Source: Fulvivirga ligni (GTDB lineage: Bacteria; Bacteroidota; Bacteroidia; Cytophagales; Cyclobacteriaceae). From it: 64,000 nt of DNA. Location: positions 1,097,001 through 1,161,000 of the forward strand of contig NZ_CP089979.1 of the NCBI RefSeq assembly GCF_021389935.1, in the 5' to 3' direction. The notes beneath the pieces are model-generated. The model was not told the DNA's origin and ran no database searches. It saw nothing but the letters and a program-made list of their open reading frames with translations. A program made the translations under genes and the position numbers. Shown here piece by piece: positions 54,490-64,000 of this stretch; position 1 is the stretch's first letter, and each line of letters opens with the position of its first letter.

Positions 54490-57400
54490 ATGAGGAAACT
54501 ATTACTATTTATGAGTTTTTTCATGTTCTCATTGGTTTCATGGGCACAAGAAAAGACTGTTTCTGGTAAGGTTACATCTGCAGAAGATGGATCTGGATTA
54601 CCAGGGGTTAACGTGATCCTTAAAGGTACATCTACAGGAACGGTTACTGACATTAGCGGTAACTATTCAGTAAACGTACCTTCTAATACCAGCGTACTAG
54701 TATTTTCTTTTGTGGGTTTAACTACAGAAGAGGTAGAAGTTGGTTCTAGGACTACTGTTGATGTACAAATGGCAAATGATGTTCAGCAGCTTTCTGAAGT
54801 TGTTGTTACAGCCTTGAACATCGAAAGAGATGAGAGAACATTGACTTATGCAGCACAGGAGGTAAGTGCTGAGAAGTTAAACGTAACTCAGGCTGTTGAT
54901 GTGCAGAATGCTCTTGCAGGTAAAGTATCTGGTGTTCAGATTAATGGACAAGCAGGTTCAAAACTTGGTTCTTATGGAAAAATCAGACTAAGAGGAGCAA
55001 TCTCTCTTACGGATGATAATGGCCCTCTTTATATTGTAGATGGTGTTCCTGTTCCAGATGCTAATGATGTAGACATGAACAACGTTGCATCAATGAACGT
55101 TTTGAAAGGACCAAACGCAACTGCTCTTTATGGACAAAGAGCCAGTGCAGGTGTGATAGTAATCACTACTAAAGGTGGATCAAAAAATGTGGCTGTTGAA
55201 GTATTCAGCTCTACAGTTTTTGATAAAGTTGCATACTTGCCTAAGTATCAAAATCAGTATGGACAAGGATATGGACAAAACGCTTTTGGAACATTTGATT
55301 TTTCATCAAGAGATTACCCTGCAGAATGGGAAGTTTTTGATGGTGAAAGATACATTGTAGGTTCTAACAACTATGCTGATGAGAGCTGGGGACCAAAGTT
55401 TGACGGACAGACTTATGTGCCATGGTATGCTTGGTGGCCAGATAGCCCTTATTTTGGTGAAACTGCTAAATATGAGGCTCAACCTGATAACATTAAAGAC
55501 TTTTACCAAACAGGTGTACTAGCGAAAAATACTATTGCTTTGAGTGGTGGTGGTGATAAATTTAGTTCTCGCTTATCATATACTAACGTTAATCAAAAGG
55601 GTATTACACCTTATACGCAGTTAAATAAGCATTATATTACTGCTAATATGAATTATCAGGCATCTGAGAAATTATCTTTGAAGAGTAACATTAGGTTTAC
55701 AACTTATGAGACAAAAGGTAATTATGATGATGGATACGGTAACCAGACTTCTGGATCATTTAACTCTTGGTTCAACCGTCAGGTTGATATGACTAAGCTT
55801 GAAGAGCTAAAAGATTTAACTACATATAATGGATACTCAGCTTCTTGGAACTGGTGGGGACCAGATACATACACAGCTGGTGGAGGTTATGAAAAAGCAG
55901 CTTTCTGGTTTAATCCATATACTTTTATGGATCAGTATGACCAGTCTAGAGTAAATACTAACTATGCAGGTTCATTAGCAGCCACATATGACTTTAATGA
56001 TCACTTAGCATTAGATGTTACTGGATCTAGAACTCAAACTAATTATAGATATGAGTATACTACATGCCATTCTTCTTATCTAATTCAGCAGCTCCTGAGT
56101 TATATAACTCTTGGTCTAACTCATTTGGTAATTACGAAAGAACAGAAATTGAAAATAACTTTAGTGGAGCATTAAGATACACTAACCGTTTTGGTGAGTT
56201 TGATGTTTCTGGGTTTATTGGTGGAAATATTAGATATAACAGCTACCATAGATTCGTAGAGCAAATGCCTACAGATGCTAAAACAGGTGGTCTAATTATC
56301 CCTGATGTATATCAATTCTCTAACGCTGGAATAGTTCCTACTCCTTCTACTTATGATTATGAGAAGCAAGTAAACAGTTTATATGGTAACTTCTCTATTG
56401 GTTATCGTGACTTCATCTACTTAGATGGTAGTGTTAGAAATGACTGGAGTTCTGCACTTCCTGCTAGTAACAATGGATATATGTATCCTTCAGTGGGAGC
56501 AAGTTTTATTTTCTCAGAATTACTTGATAGCGATTTCATAAGCTACGGTAAGTTAAGAGGAGGTTGGGCTCAAGTAGGTAGTGATGTTGACGCTATATTG
56601 ATCAACCAGGTTTACAGAACAGATGCTCAGCCATTTAATGGTTCTAACGTTATCATGTATAACCCAACTAGAGCGGTAAGCCCTACTATTGAACCAGCGA
56701 AAAATACTTCAATCGAGACAGGTTTTGATTTAAGAATGTTAGATAGCCGTATTGGTTTGAACTTTACTTACTACAGAGAAACTCGTAAGAATGATATCAT
56801 CCCGGTAAGTGTTTCTCAGGCATCAGGTTATTATGATTACTTAACTAATGCAGGTGAGACTATGAGACGTGGAGTTGAGATCTCATTAGATGCTGATGTT
56901 ATCAAATCTACTTCAGGTTTCAACTGGAATGTAACAGTTAACTTTGCTAAAAATAAGACTACTATTGAGGCATTACCTGATAACTTAACTTCAATTGTTG
57001 CTCCAGGTGGTACAGGTTCTTTCGGTTTCGTGTCTATGTATCATGAACTTGGAAATGAGTGGGGACAATTAAGAGGTATTGGTTATGCTACTGATGATAA
57101 TGGAAACAAAATCATTGATCCTGCAACTGGTCTTTATGAGGTAGAGACTAACCAGTTCATGGGTACAGTACTTCCTGACTTCACAGGTGGTATATTCACT
57201 ACTTTGAGCTATAAAGGTGTAAGATTAGCTGCTAACTTTGATTTCCAAAAAGGTGGTAAATTCTTCTCATTATCAGAGCAATGGGGTAGCTATTCAGGTC
57301 TACTTGAAGAAACTGCTGCAACTAATGATAGAGGATCTAATATTAGAGATGATGTATCTGAAGGTGGTGGTGTAAGAGTTACTGGTGTTACTGCTTCTGG

Positions 57401-57722
57401 TGAAGAATTTGATGAGTATGTGGATGCACAAGCTTATTATGCTCAGTTCATAGACAGTGGTTTGGCTAGTCCTTTTGTGCATAATGCTAGCTATTTCAAA
57501 TTAAGAGAGGTTAGTCTTTCTTATGACTTTGGAAAGCTTCTTAATGTAGGTTTCATTAAAGGTGCTCAATTGAGTTTAATTGGTAGAAACTTGGCTTTGA
57601 TCGCTGTTTCTAAAGATAATACTCACAGATGGGATCCTTCTGAACTTTCTCAAACTTATGGAGAGAACGGTCAGTTGCCAGGTACTAGAAGCTATGGTGT
57701 TAATTTAAAACTTACTTTTTAA
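54490..57722 (+). pseudogene. SusC/RagA TonB-dependent outer-membrane transporter, frameshifted
   Basis: The gene encodes a SusC-type TonB-dependent receptor of about 1077 residues: signal peptide (FSLVSWAQ), carboxypeptidase-like domain (SGKVTSAEDGSGLPGVNVIL), plug with LYIVDGVPVPDA and LYGQRASAGVIVITTKGG, then the barrel ending in YGVNLKLTF. The frame breaks near 56062-56066: the first part runs to a stop at 56173, the second is open from before the ATG at 56064. The total length is one base short of a multiple of three, so one deleted base fits. No slippery or homopolymer run is present. Either a recent mutation or a sequencing error; the intact SusD gene follows, so the operon may still be functional in the species. 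Confidence 0.85.
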
Positions 57723-57734
57723 TTGAAACACAAT

Positions 57735-59249
57735 ATGAAATACTTAAAATATATATTAGTAATAGTACTTCTCTCTCAATCAATAGTATCGTGTGATACT
57801 GTAGATTTTGGAGATACTAACCAAAATGTAAATGGTCCAAGTGAGCCATATCCTGCTGGATTATTAGGTGGAGCCATTATGGGATTCTCTACTCTAACAG
57901 GTCGTTCAGGTATCACAAGACCTACATTATATGTTCAATATCAGAGTCAAGTGACTTATACTACTGAAATGCTATACGGTCAAACTCCGGATTCATGGTA
58001 TACCTATTACATTGACATTCTGAATCCGTTGAATACAGTTATAGAATATGTAGGTAATGAGGAAAACCAAAATTCTTTATTACTAAGCCAAGGTTCTCCA
58101 GAGAATCAAATTGGTGTTGCAATGATCTTTAGATCAATTGTAATGAAGCGTGTAACTGATACTTGGGGTGATGTACCATTCAGTTCTGCATTAGAGGGAA
58201 CAGGTAATCTTACTCCTGCTTATGATTCTCAAGAGTCAATTTATCAAGCTATAATTGCAGATTTAAAGGCTGGACGTGATATGCTCGATGCTAGCGCAAC
58301 TTTACCAACTGGAGATATTATCTATTCAGGTGATGTTGATATGTGGAAAAAGCTTGCTAACTCAGTGTTACTGCAAACTACATTACAACTTTCTAAGGTT
58401 TATCCTTCTAATAGTGGATTTGCAGCGACTGAGTTTAACTTAGCTCTAAATGATGCTAATGGATTAATTGATGAAGTTTCTGAAGAAGCTTGGTTCAAAT
58501 ATGAAGATGCTTCAGGTTTCACAAACCCTTGGAATGGTAACAGAACTCCTGACTACTTCCTGTCAGAAGAGTTTACTGATGCTTTACATGGTGAAGATGA
58601 TCTTAATCCAACTTCGAACACTACATATGATAGCCGTTTAGAGGTTTATGCTGATGATGCTACATTAGATGGTGTTGCTTATGGATATGACGATGGAGCA
58701 GGAGATGGAAAAGCGTCAATGTCTGTTGATTATTTCTGGAACAACGTTACACCATTACCTTTGATGACTGCGTCATACACATATCTAAACAGAGCTGAAG
58801 CTGCTAATTTAGGTTGGACTTCAGAGAGTGCAGAGGATATGTTAACTGAAGGTATAGAAAAGTCATTCGAATCTTTACAATATCTTACTGAGATTGCTAA
58901 TGGTTTGAATGGTGCTGAAGTAAAAGAAATAGCTGCTGATGGTTCTGCTTACGCTGCAGCTAGAATAGCTGATGCGGCTACTGCAGATGATGGACTTGCT
59001 CAAATCATTGGTGAAGAGAAGTGGGTTTCTTTATTCGCTCAAGGTTTTGATGCTTGGTCTGAATGGAGAAGAACAGGATATCCTGATTTAACTCCAGCAA
59101 CTGATGCTGTTACTAGTGGTGGTATCACAAGAAGGTACATGTATCCTTCTGAAGAGGCTGGCTTAAATGGAGTAAATTACTCTGCTGCTATTAATGGCCT
59201 TAGTCCTAGCGAGGATGATGGTAAGGCCCGTGTATGGTGGGATCAGTAA
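57735..59249 (+). CDS. SusD/RagB-family outer-membrane nutrient-binding lipoprotein
   Basis: The ATG at 57735 gives a lipoprotein signal (YILVIVLLSQSIVSCDTVD); a TTG at 57723 lies directly after the SusC stop. The 504-residue protein is helix-rich with TPR-like pairs and matches the SusD-like_2 group (MTASYTYLNRAEAANLGW and WVSLFAQGFDAWSEWRRTGYP). It lids the SusC barrel and captures the nutrient. The cargo is unknown; no glycoside hydrolase or polysaccharide-related genes flank the pair, so peptide or oligosaccharide uptake is equally likely. A terminator follows. Confidence 0.93.
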   Translation: MKYLKYILVIVLLSQSIVSCDTVDFGDTNQNVNGPSEPYPAGLLGGAIMGFSTLTGRSGITRPTLYVQYQSQVTYTTEMLYGQTPDSWYTYYIDILNPLNTVIEYVGNEENQNSLLLSQGSPENQIGVAMIFRSIVMKRVTDTWGDVPFSSALEGTGNLTPAYDSQESIYQAIIADLKAGRDMLDASATLPTGDIIYSGDVDMWKKLANSVLLQTTLQLSKVYPSNSGFAATEFNLALNDANGLIDEVSEEAWFKYEDASGFTNPWNGNRTPDYFLSEEFTDALHGEDDLNPTSNTTYDSRLEVYADDATLDGVAYGYDDGAGDGKASMSVDYFWNNVTPLPLMTASYTYLNRAEAANLGWTSESAEDMLTEGIEKSFESLQYLTEIANGLNGAEVKEIAADGSAYAAARIADAATADDGLAQIIGEEKWVSLFAQGFDAWSEWRRTGYPDLTPATDAVTSGGITRRYMYPSEEAGLNGVNYSAAINGLSPSEDDGKARVWWDQ

Positions 59250-59271
59250 ACACTGATTATAGATAATATTA

Positions 59272-59302
59272 AAAAAGCCAGACTTACATAGTCTGGCTTT
59301 TT
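59272..59302 (+). terminator. Rho-independent terminator of the susCD operon
   Basis: A 13-bp stem (59272-59284 with 59290-59302) with a five-base loop and flanking A/T-runs starts 22 nt past the SusD stop. Confidence 0.9.
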
Positions 59303-59350
59303 GTTTTATAGGTTTCGTCCTGAAATAAGATGACATAAACCAGACTTATA

Positions 59351-59901
59351 ATGAAACAGGACAAAAAGAATTGTGAACAAGCCAAAAATCGTATACAATG
59401 TGATTATACCTAAGGCTTTAAATTATCAGGAGTAGATTTAGTAGAAAAGGGCGATCTGACCTATATGTAAGTACAAGGCCGTGATGGATCCAAGGAAGTA
59501 GTACGGTTTTAATCTGTTGAAGAAAGCATGTACAATCAGATAGGAGTTGATCTTATGTCCATTTTAAATAGATGCTAAATTCAGATGAAACTCAGGATCA
59601 AAAAAATCAAGCGTTTGGAAAAAGAACTTGCAGATGAAAAAGCGAGAAATCTAGGTTTAAATAGAATGATCGATATATCAGACAAAGAGTTTAGAATAGC
59701 GATCAGAAAAGGCACTTGCCCGGACAGCAAGGGAACTCCAGCAAGAAAGCTAAGTTTAGCTATGCTGCCGCTTTTTCGGGGTAGGCCGTCAAACTAATTA
59801 AAACTTTTGAAGAATTAGCGCGCTATTTAAGTGGATCTATGAACACCTACAATAACATAAGATCTCATTTGAGTTACTTAATAACTTTTCAAATAAAATA
59901 G
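59351..59901 (+). mobile_element. Degraded IS3-family insertion sequence remnant
   Basis: One frame from 59351 to 59797 reads as an IS3 OrfA with stops at 59411, 59468, 59510 and 59576. Phrases such as GFKLSGVDLVEKGDLTYM and KIKRLEKELADEKARNLGLN followed by RMIDISDKEF are typical of Bacteroidota IS3 OrfA. In another frame, 59797-59901 encodes SMNTYNNIRSHLSYL, the end of IS3 OrfB (integrase), so most of OrfB was deleted. AACCAGACT (59338-59346) and AGTCTGGTT (59910-59918) are inverted at the edges but may be chance. This accounts for most of the 667-nt gap before the rhomboid gene. It cannot transpose on its own. Confidence 0.85.
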
Positions 59902-59916
59902 TTAGAAACAGTCTGG

Positions 59917-60543
59917 TTAAAACAAACTAAAATACTTCAACTGATTCAAAAAGATCATAACCACCCCCGGATAAACAGCTATAGTAAAAGCGATACCAAA
60001 AAGTCCGCCCCACAGGTGGGCATCATGGTTTATGTTGTCTCCACCTCTTTTGCCCATGTAAATGGAGTAGATAATGTATAGTGCGGCCCAAACTATGGCA
60101 GGTAGTGCCAGGAAGGATATGCCATAGGGTGCTAGGGGCATGTTAGGATCAAACAGGATAAAGCTGAATAGTATTGAGGATACACCGCCTGATGCGCCCA
60201 ATGCATTGTAGTAGGCGTGTTCTTTATGTTTGAAATAGGTAGGCATGTCAGACATAATTATGCCTAATATGTACATGGCTACAAACACAATTATTCCGGC
60301 AGAACCAAAAATGTCTACGAATTCTCTTTCCACCTGTTCTCCAAACATCCAGAGTACAATCATATTAAAAATGAGGTGCATGAGGTCATTGTGGATAAAG
60401 CCGCTGGTGATAAACCTGTAGTACTGTTTGTACTTGTTCACACTGTAGGGATTAAATATCCACTTATTCATGATATTGCTATTGTTCCACGCGTAGTAGG
60501 AGAGAATAGCAGTGATGATTACTAATATGATTGTTGCTGACAT
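59917..60543 (-). CDS. Rhomboid-family intramembrane serine protease
   Basis: This 208-residue, six-helix protein has the rhomboid hallmark pair: nucleophile Ser in GASGGVSSILFSF near residue 119 and His in DAHLWGGLFGIAF near 176. The conserved HNDLMHLIFNMIVLWMFG (first loop/helix 2) is also present. It cuts substrates within the inner membrane; the targets are unknown. A terminator-like hairpin ends right at its start codon, separating it from lpdA upstream. Its stop codon lies at the edge of the IS3 remnant. Confidence 0.9.
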   Translation of the reverse strand: MSATIILVIITAILSYYAWNNSNIMNKWIFNPYSVNKYKQYYRFITSGFIHNDLMHLIFNMIVLWMFGEQVEREFVDIFGSAGIIVFVAMYILGIIMSDMPTYFKHKEHAYYNALGASGGVSSILFSFILFDPNMPLAPYGISFLALPAIVWAALYIIYSIYMGKRGGDNINHDAHLWGGLFGIAFTIAVYPGVVMIFLNQLKYFSLF

Positions 60544-60544
60544 A

Positions 60545-60573
60545 GAAAAAGAAAGGCTGTCATTAGACAGCCT
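60545..60573 (-). terminator. Terminator-like hairpin between lpdA and rhomboid
   Basis: A perfect 8-bp stem (60554-60561 with 60566-60573) with a four-base loop is followed on the minus strand by a T-rich tract that ends next to the rhomboid ATG. Confidence 0.82.
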
Positions 60574-60598
60574 TATTTAGTTTAATATTGAATGCAAT

Positions 60599-62002
60599 TT
60601 ATACGTGTATAGCTCTGTTTTCAGTAGCTGCTAAGCAAGCTTCCTTAACGGCCTCCATGTAGGTAGGGTGAGCGTGTGACATTCTGGATACATCCTCAGC
60701 AGCAGCACGGTACTCCATGGCAGTTACACCTGCAGCGATCATATCAGCGGCTCTAGGGCCAGTAATATGAATGCCTAGTATCTCGTCTGTGTTCTTGTCT
60801 GCAAGTATCTTTACTTGCCCGTCAGTGTCCATACTAGCTCTTGCTCTACCTAAAGCTTTGAAAGGGAATGATCCCACTTTGTAAGCAGATCCTTTTTCTT
60901 TCAACTCTTCTTCGGTGTAACCTACTCCCGCTACTTCTGGCCAGGTATATACTACGCCAGGTATTAATCTGTAGTTAATGTGCGGCTTTTGCCCGGCAAA
61001 TTGCTCAGCTACCATCACACCTTCTTCTTCTGCTTTATGGGCAAGCATAGCGCCTTTCACCACGTCACCGATAGCATAAATGTTATCTACATTGGTTTTT
61101 AGATGCTCATCAGTTTCTATTCGGCCTCTTTCATCAGTTTTAATGCCCACATTCTCAAGACCTAACCCTTCTGTGTATGGCTTTCTTCCAATAGCTACTA
61201 AGCAGTAATCACCTTTAATTTCAACTTCGTTACCCTTCTTATCCTCTGCTTTTACTATAACTTCTTTGCCTTTATTCTCCACAGAAGTTACTTTATGACT
61301 AGTCTTAAAGTCTATACCAAGTTGCTTCTTACTTGTTCTGGTAAGTTCTTTACTCATAGTACTGTCCATAGTAGGTATAATTCTGTCAAGATACTCTACC
61401 ACAGTTACTTTGGATCCGATACGTGCGTAAACAGAACCAAGTTCCATACCGATAACTCCACCACCCATTACAATCAGATGCTTAGGAATTTCTTTTAATT
61501 CTAAAGCTTCAGTACTGCTAATAATTCTTTTCTTATCAATCTTAGCAAAGAGAAGATCTGCAGGCTTTGAACCAGTAGCAATAATCACTTTTTCAGTAGT
61601 GATCTGCTTAGCTTCACCTTCAGCAGGAGTTACTTTAATAGTGTTTTTATCTACGAAAGAACCTACACCATGAAGAACATCAATTTTGTTTTTGTTCATC
61701 AAGAAGTCTATTCCATCACAGGTTTGCTTCACTACATCAGCCTTTCTGCTAATCATTTGTTTTAGATTAGCTTTCGGCTCACTGATTTCAATACCGTGCT
61801 CTTTAAAATGATTAGCAGCGTTATGAAAATGCTCAGTAGAGTCTAATAAAGCTTTTGAGGGAATACAGCCTACATTCAGGCAAGTACCTCCCAGGGTGTT
61901 ATATTTTTCAATTATGGCCGTTTTAAATCCTAGCTGAGCACTTCTGATTGCCGCTACGTATCCTCCGGGGCCAGAACCGATTACAGTAACATCGTAATCC
62001 AT
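60599..62002 (-). CDS. lpdA: Dihydrolipoyl dehydrogenase (E3)
   Basis: This 467-residue flavoenzyme reoxidises the lipoyl groups of the 2-oxoacid dehydrogenase complexes with NAD. Motifs: FAD site VIGSGPGGYVAA, redox Cys pair GGTCLNVGCIPSK, NAD site VMGGGVIGMELGSVYARIG, YAIGDV and the catalytic His-Glu in MSHAHPTYMEA. It follows odhB by 67 nt on the same strand, with a hairpin between, so it serves 2-oxoglutarate dehydrogenase and perhaps pyruvate dehydrogenase. Confidence 0.97.
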   Translation of the reverse strand: MDYDVTVIGSGPGGYVAAIRSAQLGFKTAIIEKYNTLGGTCLNVGCIPSKALLDSTEHFHNAANHFKEHGIEISEPKANLKQMISRKADVVKQTCDGIDFLMNKNKIDVLHGVGSFVDKNTIKVTPAEGEAKQITTEKVIIATGSKPADLLFAKIDKKRIISSTEALELKEIPKHLIVMGGGVIGMELGSVYARIGSKVTVVEYLDRIIPTMDSTMSKELTRTSKKQLGIDFKTSHKVTSVENKGKEVIVKAEDKKGNEVEIKGDYCLVAIGRKPYTEGLGLENVGIKTDERGRIETDEHLKTNVDNIYAIGDVVKGAMLAHKAEEEGVMVAEQFAGQKPHINYRLIPGVVYTWPEVAGVGYTEEELKEKGSAYKVGSFPFKALGRARASMDTDGQVKILADKNTDEILGIHITGPRAADMIAAGVTAMEYRAAAEDVSRMSHAHPTYMEAVKEACLAATENRAIHV

Positions 62003-62019
62003 AATATTATGTTTTTATG

Positions 62020-62044
62020 AATCGGCACTGGGATGGTGCCGATT
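62020..62044 (-). terminator. Hairpin between odhB and lpdA
   Basis: A perfect 9-bp stem (62020-62028 with 62036-62044) and a 7-nt loop are followed on the minus strand by CATAAAAACAT, a poor T-run. It may attenuate or stabilise rather than terminate. Confidence 0.55.
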
Positions 62045-62069
62045 CTATATTTTAAAATTTATTAAGCGC

Positions 62070-63620
62070 TTATATACCAAGCATTAATCTTGCAGGGTCT
62101 TCCAATAGTTGCTTCACGCGAACAAGGAAGCTTACAGACTCTCTACCGTCAATGATTCGGTGATCATAAGACAGAGCTAAATACATCATTGGTCTAATTT
62201 CTACCTGTCCGTTAATAGCTACTGGTCTTTCTACTATATTATGCATTCCTAAAATCGCTGACTGAGGAGCGTTAATAATAGGAGTAGACATCATAGAGCC
62301 AAATACACCACCGTTAGTGATGGTGAAAGTACCGCCACTCATCTCATCAATAGAAAGTTTACCATCACGAGCTCTTGTAGCTAGTCTAATAATCTCGCTT
62401 TCAATGCCTTGGAAATTCATTGACTCTGCGTTTCTTATTACCGGCACCACCAATCCTTTAGGGGTGGAAACAGCCACAGAAACATCACAGTAATCATGAT
62501 AGATGATTTCATTACCATCTATAGAAGCATTTACCGCTGGCCATTCTTGTAGGGCCTGGCAGCAAGCTTTTGTGAAGAATGACATAAAGCCTAAGCCTAC
62601 ACCATACTTCTCTTTAAACTGATCCTTATATTTCTTACGAAGATCCATGATAGGCTTCATGTCTACCTCGTTAAAGGTAGTAAGCATAGCCGTCTCATTT
62701 TTCACAGAAACTAATCTCTTAGCGATGGTTTTTCTAAGGTTAGACATTTTTTCTTTTCTGTCTTCCCTTGAAATACCGCCAGCATAAGATGGTCCACTTG
62801 GAGCCTCGCTTGCTTTTTCTGCTTTGGGAGCTTCCTTTTTAGCAGTTTTTTGTGCTGCTTCAGCATCCTCTTTAGTGATTCTTCCGTCAACTCCAGTACC
62901 TTTCACATCTTTAGGATCAATTCCTTTTTCAGCGAGAATTTTGGCTGCCGCTGGAGATGCATGACCTGTGGCGTAAGTATCTTTATCGCTTGAAGAAGCA
63001 GCCTTTTCAGTGGCAGCACCACTTGAGGCTGGAGCACTTGCAGCTGGTTTACCACCTTCCATTACCTCTATCTTACAGATTAACGCGCCAATTTCAAGAG
63101 TATCACCCTCTTGTGCTTCTATTCTAAGTATTCCGTTTGCCTCAGCAGGAAGTTCGAAAGTAGCTTTGTCAGACTCTATCTCTGCGATAGTTTCATCCAT
63201 TTCTATAAAATCACCATCTTCTTTTAACCAAGATGCCAACGTTACTTCAGTGATAGATTCACCTAATTCTGTTACGTGCATTTCCTTCACTTCACCTGTT
63301 TTCTTGGCTTCGGAAGAACCTGAATCACTTGATGGTGCAGCACTCTCCGTTTTACTTTCTTCGGCAGAAGATGAACCTTGTTTGGCATCAGTATCAATTT
63401 CAGCGATAACTGCGCCTACTTCTACGGTTTCTCCTTCTTCTACTTTTATTCGTAATATACCTGAAGCTTCTGCAGGAAATTCCTGGGTAGCCTTATCAGT
63501 TTCTATTTCCGCAATGATTTCGTCTTGCTCCACATAGTCACCGTCACTTTTTAGCCAAGAGCCAATAGTAACTTCAGTTATAGATTCTCCTACTTCAGGA
63601 ATTTTTATCTCTAAACTCAT
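62070..63620 (-). CDS. odhB: 2-oxoglutarate dehydrogenase E2 (dihydrolipoyl succinyltransferase) with two lipoyl domains
   Basis: This 516-residue E2 has two lipoyl domains with swinging Lys43 (IETDKATQ) and Lys152 (IESDKATF). An E3/E1-binding domain lies at about 216-256 ([20 protein letters not shown]), and the catalytic core ends in DHRIIDGRE. Ser/Ala/Glu linkers join the parts. The succinyl rather than acetyl role is assigned from the adjacent sucA. Two lipoyl domains are more than the single one of E. coli SucB. Confidence 0.93.
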   Translation of the reverse strand: MSLEIKIPEVGESITEVTIGSWLKSDGDYVEQDEIIAEIETDKATQEFPAEASGILRIKVEEGETVEVGAVIAEIDTDAKQGSSSAEESKTESAAPSSDSGSSEAKKTGEVKEMHVTELGESITEVTLASWLKEDGDFIEMDETIAEIESDKATFELPAEANGILRIEAQEGDTLEIGALICKIEVMEGGKPAASAPASSGAATEKAASSSDKDTYATGHASPAAAKILAEKGIDPKDVKGTGVDGRITKEDAEAAQKTAKKEAPKAEKASEAPSGPSYAGGISREDRKEKMSNLRKTIAKRLVSVKNETAMLTTFNEVDMKPIMDLRKKYKDQFKEKYGVGLGFMSFFTKACCQALQEWPAVNASIDGNEIIYHDYCDVSVAVSTPKGLVVPVIRNAESMNFQGIESEIIRLATRARDGKLSIDEMSGGTFTITNGGVFGSMMSTPIINAPQSAILGMHNIVERPVAINGQVEIRPMMYLALSYDHRIIDGRESVSFLVRVKQLLEDPARLMLGI

Positions 63621-63638
63621 GGGGTTATTTTTTTAATG

Positions 63639-64000
63639 TTATATTTCAAAAGCTTTTTCTACGATTCTGGCTTGCTCATCTTTATGAACTTTAGCGTATC
63701 CAATGGCTGGTGATGCACTTGCCTTTCTAGAAACAAGCTCTAAACCATAGTCACCCATGAATCTTTGGATGAAGAACCAATATCCCATATTAGCAGGCTC
63801 TTCTTGTACCCAGGCTAATTTCGGATTCTTATATTTCTTAAGTATGGCGTCTATCTGATTTTTAGGGAAAGGATAAAGTTGCTCTACTCTTACGATAGCT
63901 ACATTTTTCTCCTCGTGTTTTTCCTGCTCCTCTAAAAGATCAAAATAAACCTTACCAGTACATAAAACTACTTTTTTCACATCCTTATCCTTCACAGATG
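63639..64000 (-). CDS. sucA: 2-oxoglutarate dehydrogenase E1, C-terminal part (runs off the window)
   Basis: Only about the last 120 residues are in the window; the start lies beyond position 64000. The piece matches the E1o C-terminus: KVVLCTGKVYFDLLEE, VRVEQLYPFPKNQI, and AWVQEEPANMGYWFFI, which is diagnostic for SucA and not pyruvate E1. It ends 18 nt before odhB, so sucA-odhB are one operon. Confidence 0.95.
   Translation of the reverse strand, partial: SVKDKDVKKVVLCTGKVYFDLLEEQEKHEEKNVAIVRVEQLYPFPKNQIDAILKKYKNPKLAWVQEEPANMGYWFFIQRFMGDYGLELVSRKASASPAIGYAKVHKDEQARIVEKAFEI

Noticed and set aside
56040-56175. Programmed ribosomal frameshift in susC
   Set aside because: No slippery heptamer, homopolymer or downstream structure was seen at the junction; SusC genes are not known to need one.
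59585-59797. Intact small gene of 70 residues
   Set aside because: It is the in-frame tail of a broken IS3 OrfA, with four stops in the same frame upstream and typical OrfA sequence.
63010-63537. 175-residue open frame antisense to odhB
   Set aside because: It is a Ser/Ala-rich shadow of the lipoyl domains and linkers.

Overview
The window looks like a chromosomal segment of a low-GC member of the Bacteroidota, most likely a Cytophagales (Fulvivirga-like) bacterium. The evidence is a SusC/SusD pair, DUF6702, DUF2905 and DUF2461 genes, an rpsU-xerC-hpf operon, and almost no Shine-Dalgarno sequences. Several genes are also preceded by the Bacteroidota promoter pattern TTTG-N18/21-TAnnTTTG. The exact genus is inference. 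Most of the window is housekeeping sequence. There is no prophage, CRISPR array, rRNA operon or recognisable defence island.

Layout. 0.1-6.1 kb: an exported WD40-caspase fusion, an alpha/beta hydrolase, two small membrane or secreted proteins and an AraC regulator. 6.1-10.9 kb: an RsmI-family methyltransferase, metK, an MscS channel, then hpf, xerC and rpsU reading leftward. 10.9-18.5 kb: a lipoprotein, an acyl-CoA dehydrogenase, the ugd-uxs UDP-xylose operon and an AsmA-like protein. 18.6-23.4 kb: tRNA-Val(UAC), a collagen-like lipoprotein, an N-acetylmuramoyl-alanine amidase, a DUF218 protein and a CBS/CNNM transporter. 23.6-29.2 kb: a HEAT-cyclophilin lipoprotein, purK-purE and an OmpA-like protein. 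29.2-35.2 kb: an orphan HisA-like protein without its catalytic Asp, a two-component system, lysA, rpmA/rplU and an unknown coiled-coil protein. 35.2-41.9 kb: nrdBA behind an elaborate control region, DPP IV and a 2H phosphoesterase. 42-44.9 kb: a sigma factor with a TPR anti-sigma protein, a lipoprotein and a beta-barrel. 44.9-54.1 kb: DUF6702, HupE and M1 peptidase, then a reverse-strand M16 protease and a second M1 paralogue. 54.5-59.3 kb: a frameshifted SusC gene with an intact SusD gene. 59.3-59.9 kb: a decayed IS3-family element. 59.9-64 kb: rhomboid protease, lpdA, odhB and the 3' end of sucA (2-oxoglutarate dehydrogenase).

Genes that work together: ugd and uxs make UDP-xylose; purK and purE carry out consecutive purine steps; nrdB and nrdA form class Ia ribonucleotide reductase; sucA, odhB and lpdA form the 2-oxoglutarate dehydrogenase complex; the sigma and anti-sigma genes overlap by ATGA. 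The exported peptidases (DPP IV, two M1, one M16) suggest a protein- or peptide-feeding lifestyle.

Points that deserve most attention: the bS21 gene with the only strong Shine-Dalgarno noticed; terminator-like hairpins ending 0-17 nt before the start codons of xerC, the 2H phosphoesterase, rhomboid and lpdA; the nrdBA control region (an exact DnaA box plus a palindrome over the predicted promoter); the catalytic-Asp-less HisA homologue; a motif shared by the sigma-factor gene, a nearby beta-barrel and a distant lipoprotein; the exported WD40-caspase; and the SusC frameshift. I did not find a clear multi-gene system that is wholly new.
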